Below, piece after piece: positions 5,398 to 5,927 of a DNA stretch of 5,927 bases (position 1 is its first letter; each line of letters begins with the position of its first letter). Both the position numbers and the translations under genes were made by a program. This DNA comes from Gemmatimonadota bacterium (GTDB lineage Bacteria; Gemmatimonadota; Gemmatimonadetes; Longimicrobiales; Gaopeijiaceae). The stretch is from assembly GCA_026713345.1 (NCBI GenBank), contig JAPOOQ010000360.1, forward strand, positions 1 through 5,927, given 5' to 3'. Under the pieces are notes generated by a model. That model was not told where the DNA came from, ran no database searches, and saw only the letters and a list, made by a program, of their open reading frames with translations.

Positions 5398-5927
5398 ATG
5401 CCCTCAGCCTATGTTGACGGCTACGCCAGGGCGCGTGCGATCGACCGGGAAACCGCGGACAACTACATCGCGCACACCCATATCGGCGATCCGGTCATGG
5501 ACGAGATCGTGGAGGACCTGGCGGGGCTGCCTCAGCGTCGGGTCCACGAGCTCATTCGCGCAGGCATGGACGAGGATCGCGATGGTCTCGCGGATGCGCC
5601 TCAATCGCTGCGCGATTTCTTTTTCGACGCGCCGCCGCCCGATCCGGACTGGCTGGATCAGTCTGCCTTTCAGCCGGGCGTGCGGTCCTTTCAGAGGAAC
5701 TCCGTCGCGGTCCTTTCGGCCTTCGTGGCGGGCGTGTTGATCGACGGCTTCTCGACGCTGATCGCCAAGTCGTTCGTGCAGACCGGACGGATATTCGACA
5801 ACGGTGTCTGGCGGCTCAAGCAGAACAACCGCCATCAGGTGGAGATCTTCCTGCCCGGCGGGCTGGAACGGTTCGGCGAGGGGTGGAAGCTGTCGGTCCG
5901 CATCCGGTTCGTCCACGCGCAGGTTCG
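5398..5927 (+). CDS. Oxygenase MpaB / DUF2236 family protein (rubber-oxygenase-like), 3' end cut by window
   Basis: The reading frame is open from a TAG at 5302-5304 to the right edge; from ATG 5398 it gives 176 codons plus two bases with no stop. The sequence fits the DUF2236 family of heme-b oxygenases related to fungal MpaB and the latex-clearing protein Lcp. There is an N-terminal helical lead with IDRETADNYIAHTHIGDPVMDEIVEDLAGLP (15-45), then SLRDFFFDAPPPDPDWLD (70-87), VLSAFVAGVLIDGFSTLIAKSF.QTGRI.DNGVWRL (105-140), and NNRHQVEIFLPGGLERFGEGWKLSVRIRFVHAQV (143-176). His173 in VHAQV is the likely proximal heme ligand by analogy with the His of Lcp. Family members of this subgroup run to roughly 350-400 residues, so about half is missing. 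No signal peptide is seen, so it is probably cytoplasmic; the substrate is unknown. No Shine-Dalgarno precedes the ATG (seven Cs do); TTG 5383 is an alternative start. Confidence 0.85.
   Translation, partial: MPSAYVDGYARARAIDRETADNYIAHTHIGDPVMDEIVEDLAGLPQRRVHELIRAGMDEDRDGLADAPQSLRDFFFDAPPPDPDWLDQSAFQPGVRSFQRNSVAVLSAFVAGVLIDGFSTLIAKSFVQTGRIFDNGVWRLKQNNRHQVEIFLPGGLERFGEGWKLSVRIRFVHAQV

Noticed and set aside
5404..5916. 170-codon minus-strand frame
   Set aside because: It is antisense to the partial MpaB/DUF2236 gene, which has good motifs in the plus frame.

Overview
The window is GC-rich (roughly two thirds G+C) bacterial chromosome-like DNA with short intergenic gaps, and it holds six protein genes. 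Codon third positions are strongly G/C throughout and no gene looks compositionally foreign. The mix of genes (lidless Hsp70-like protein, HEAT-repeat protein, GYD protein, COG2907-type flavoprotein, secreted NTF2-like protein, MpaB/DUF2236 oxygenase) fits a free-living or host-associated soil or marine bacterium of a group such as Gemmatimonadota or Acidobacteriota. That placement is an impression from gene style, with no marker gene to support it.

Layout: (1) 2-2652, plus strand: the C-terminal part of an Hsp70-family ATPase cut by the left edge, overlapping by 4 bases (ATGA) a protein with an N-terminal domain of unknown function, four HEAT-like repeats and a tail of three 14-residue repeats. 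(2) 2671-4464, minus strand: a FAD-dependent amine-oxidase-like protein followed 108 bp later by a small GYD-domain protein. The GYD gene converges on the HEAT gene, with only 18 bp between the stop codons and a GC-rich hairpin at the junction. (3) 4465-4661: a divergent promoter region. (4) 4662-5231, plus strand: an exported SnoaL/NTF2-like protein. (5) 5398 to the right edge, plus strand: the first 176 codons of an MpaB/DUF2236 (rubber-oxygenase-like) heme protein.

The most interesting part is the Hsp70-HEAT gene pair. The ATPase has an Arg-rich insertion in its nucleotide-binding domain, unusual phosphate-loop residues and no helical lid. Its translationally coupled partner carries a helical-repeat scaffold and three evenly spaced Leu-Pro-Arg motifs. 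Together they could be a chaperone plus dedicated partner (exchange factor, adaptor or pseudo-substrate), but this is inference. Two strong G-quadruplex-type tracts lie at gene boundaries: one at the 3' end of the HEAT gene on the coding strand, and one at the 5' end of the NTF2-like gene on the template strand. No RNA genes, insertion sequences, CRISPR arrays or integrase sites were seen. No stretch over 300 bases lacks a gene.
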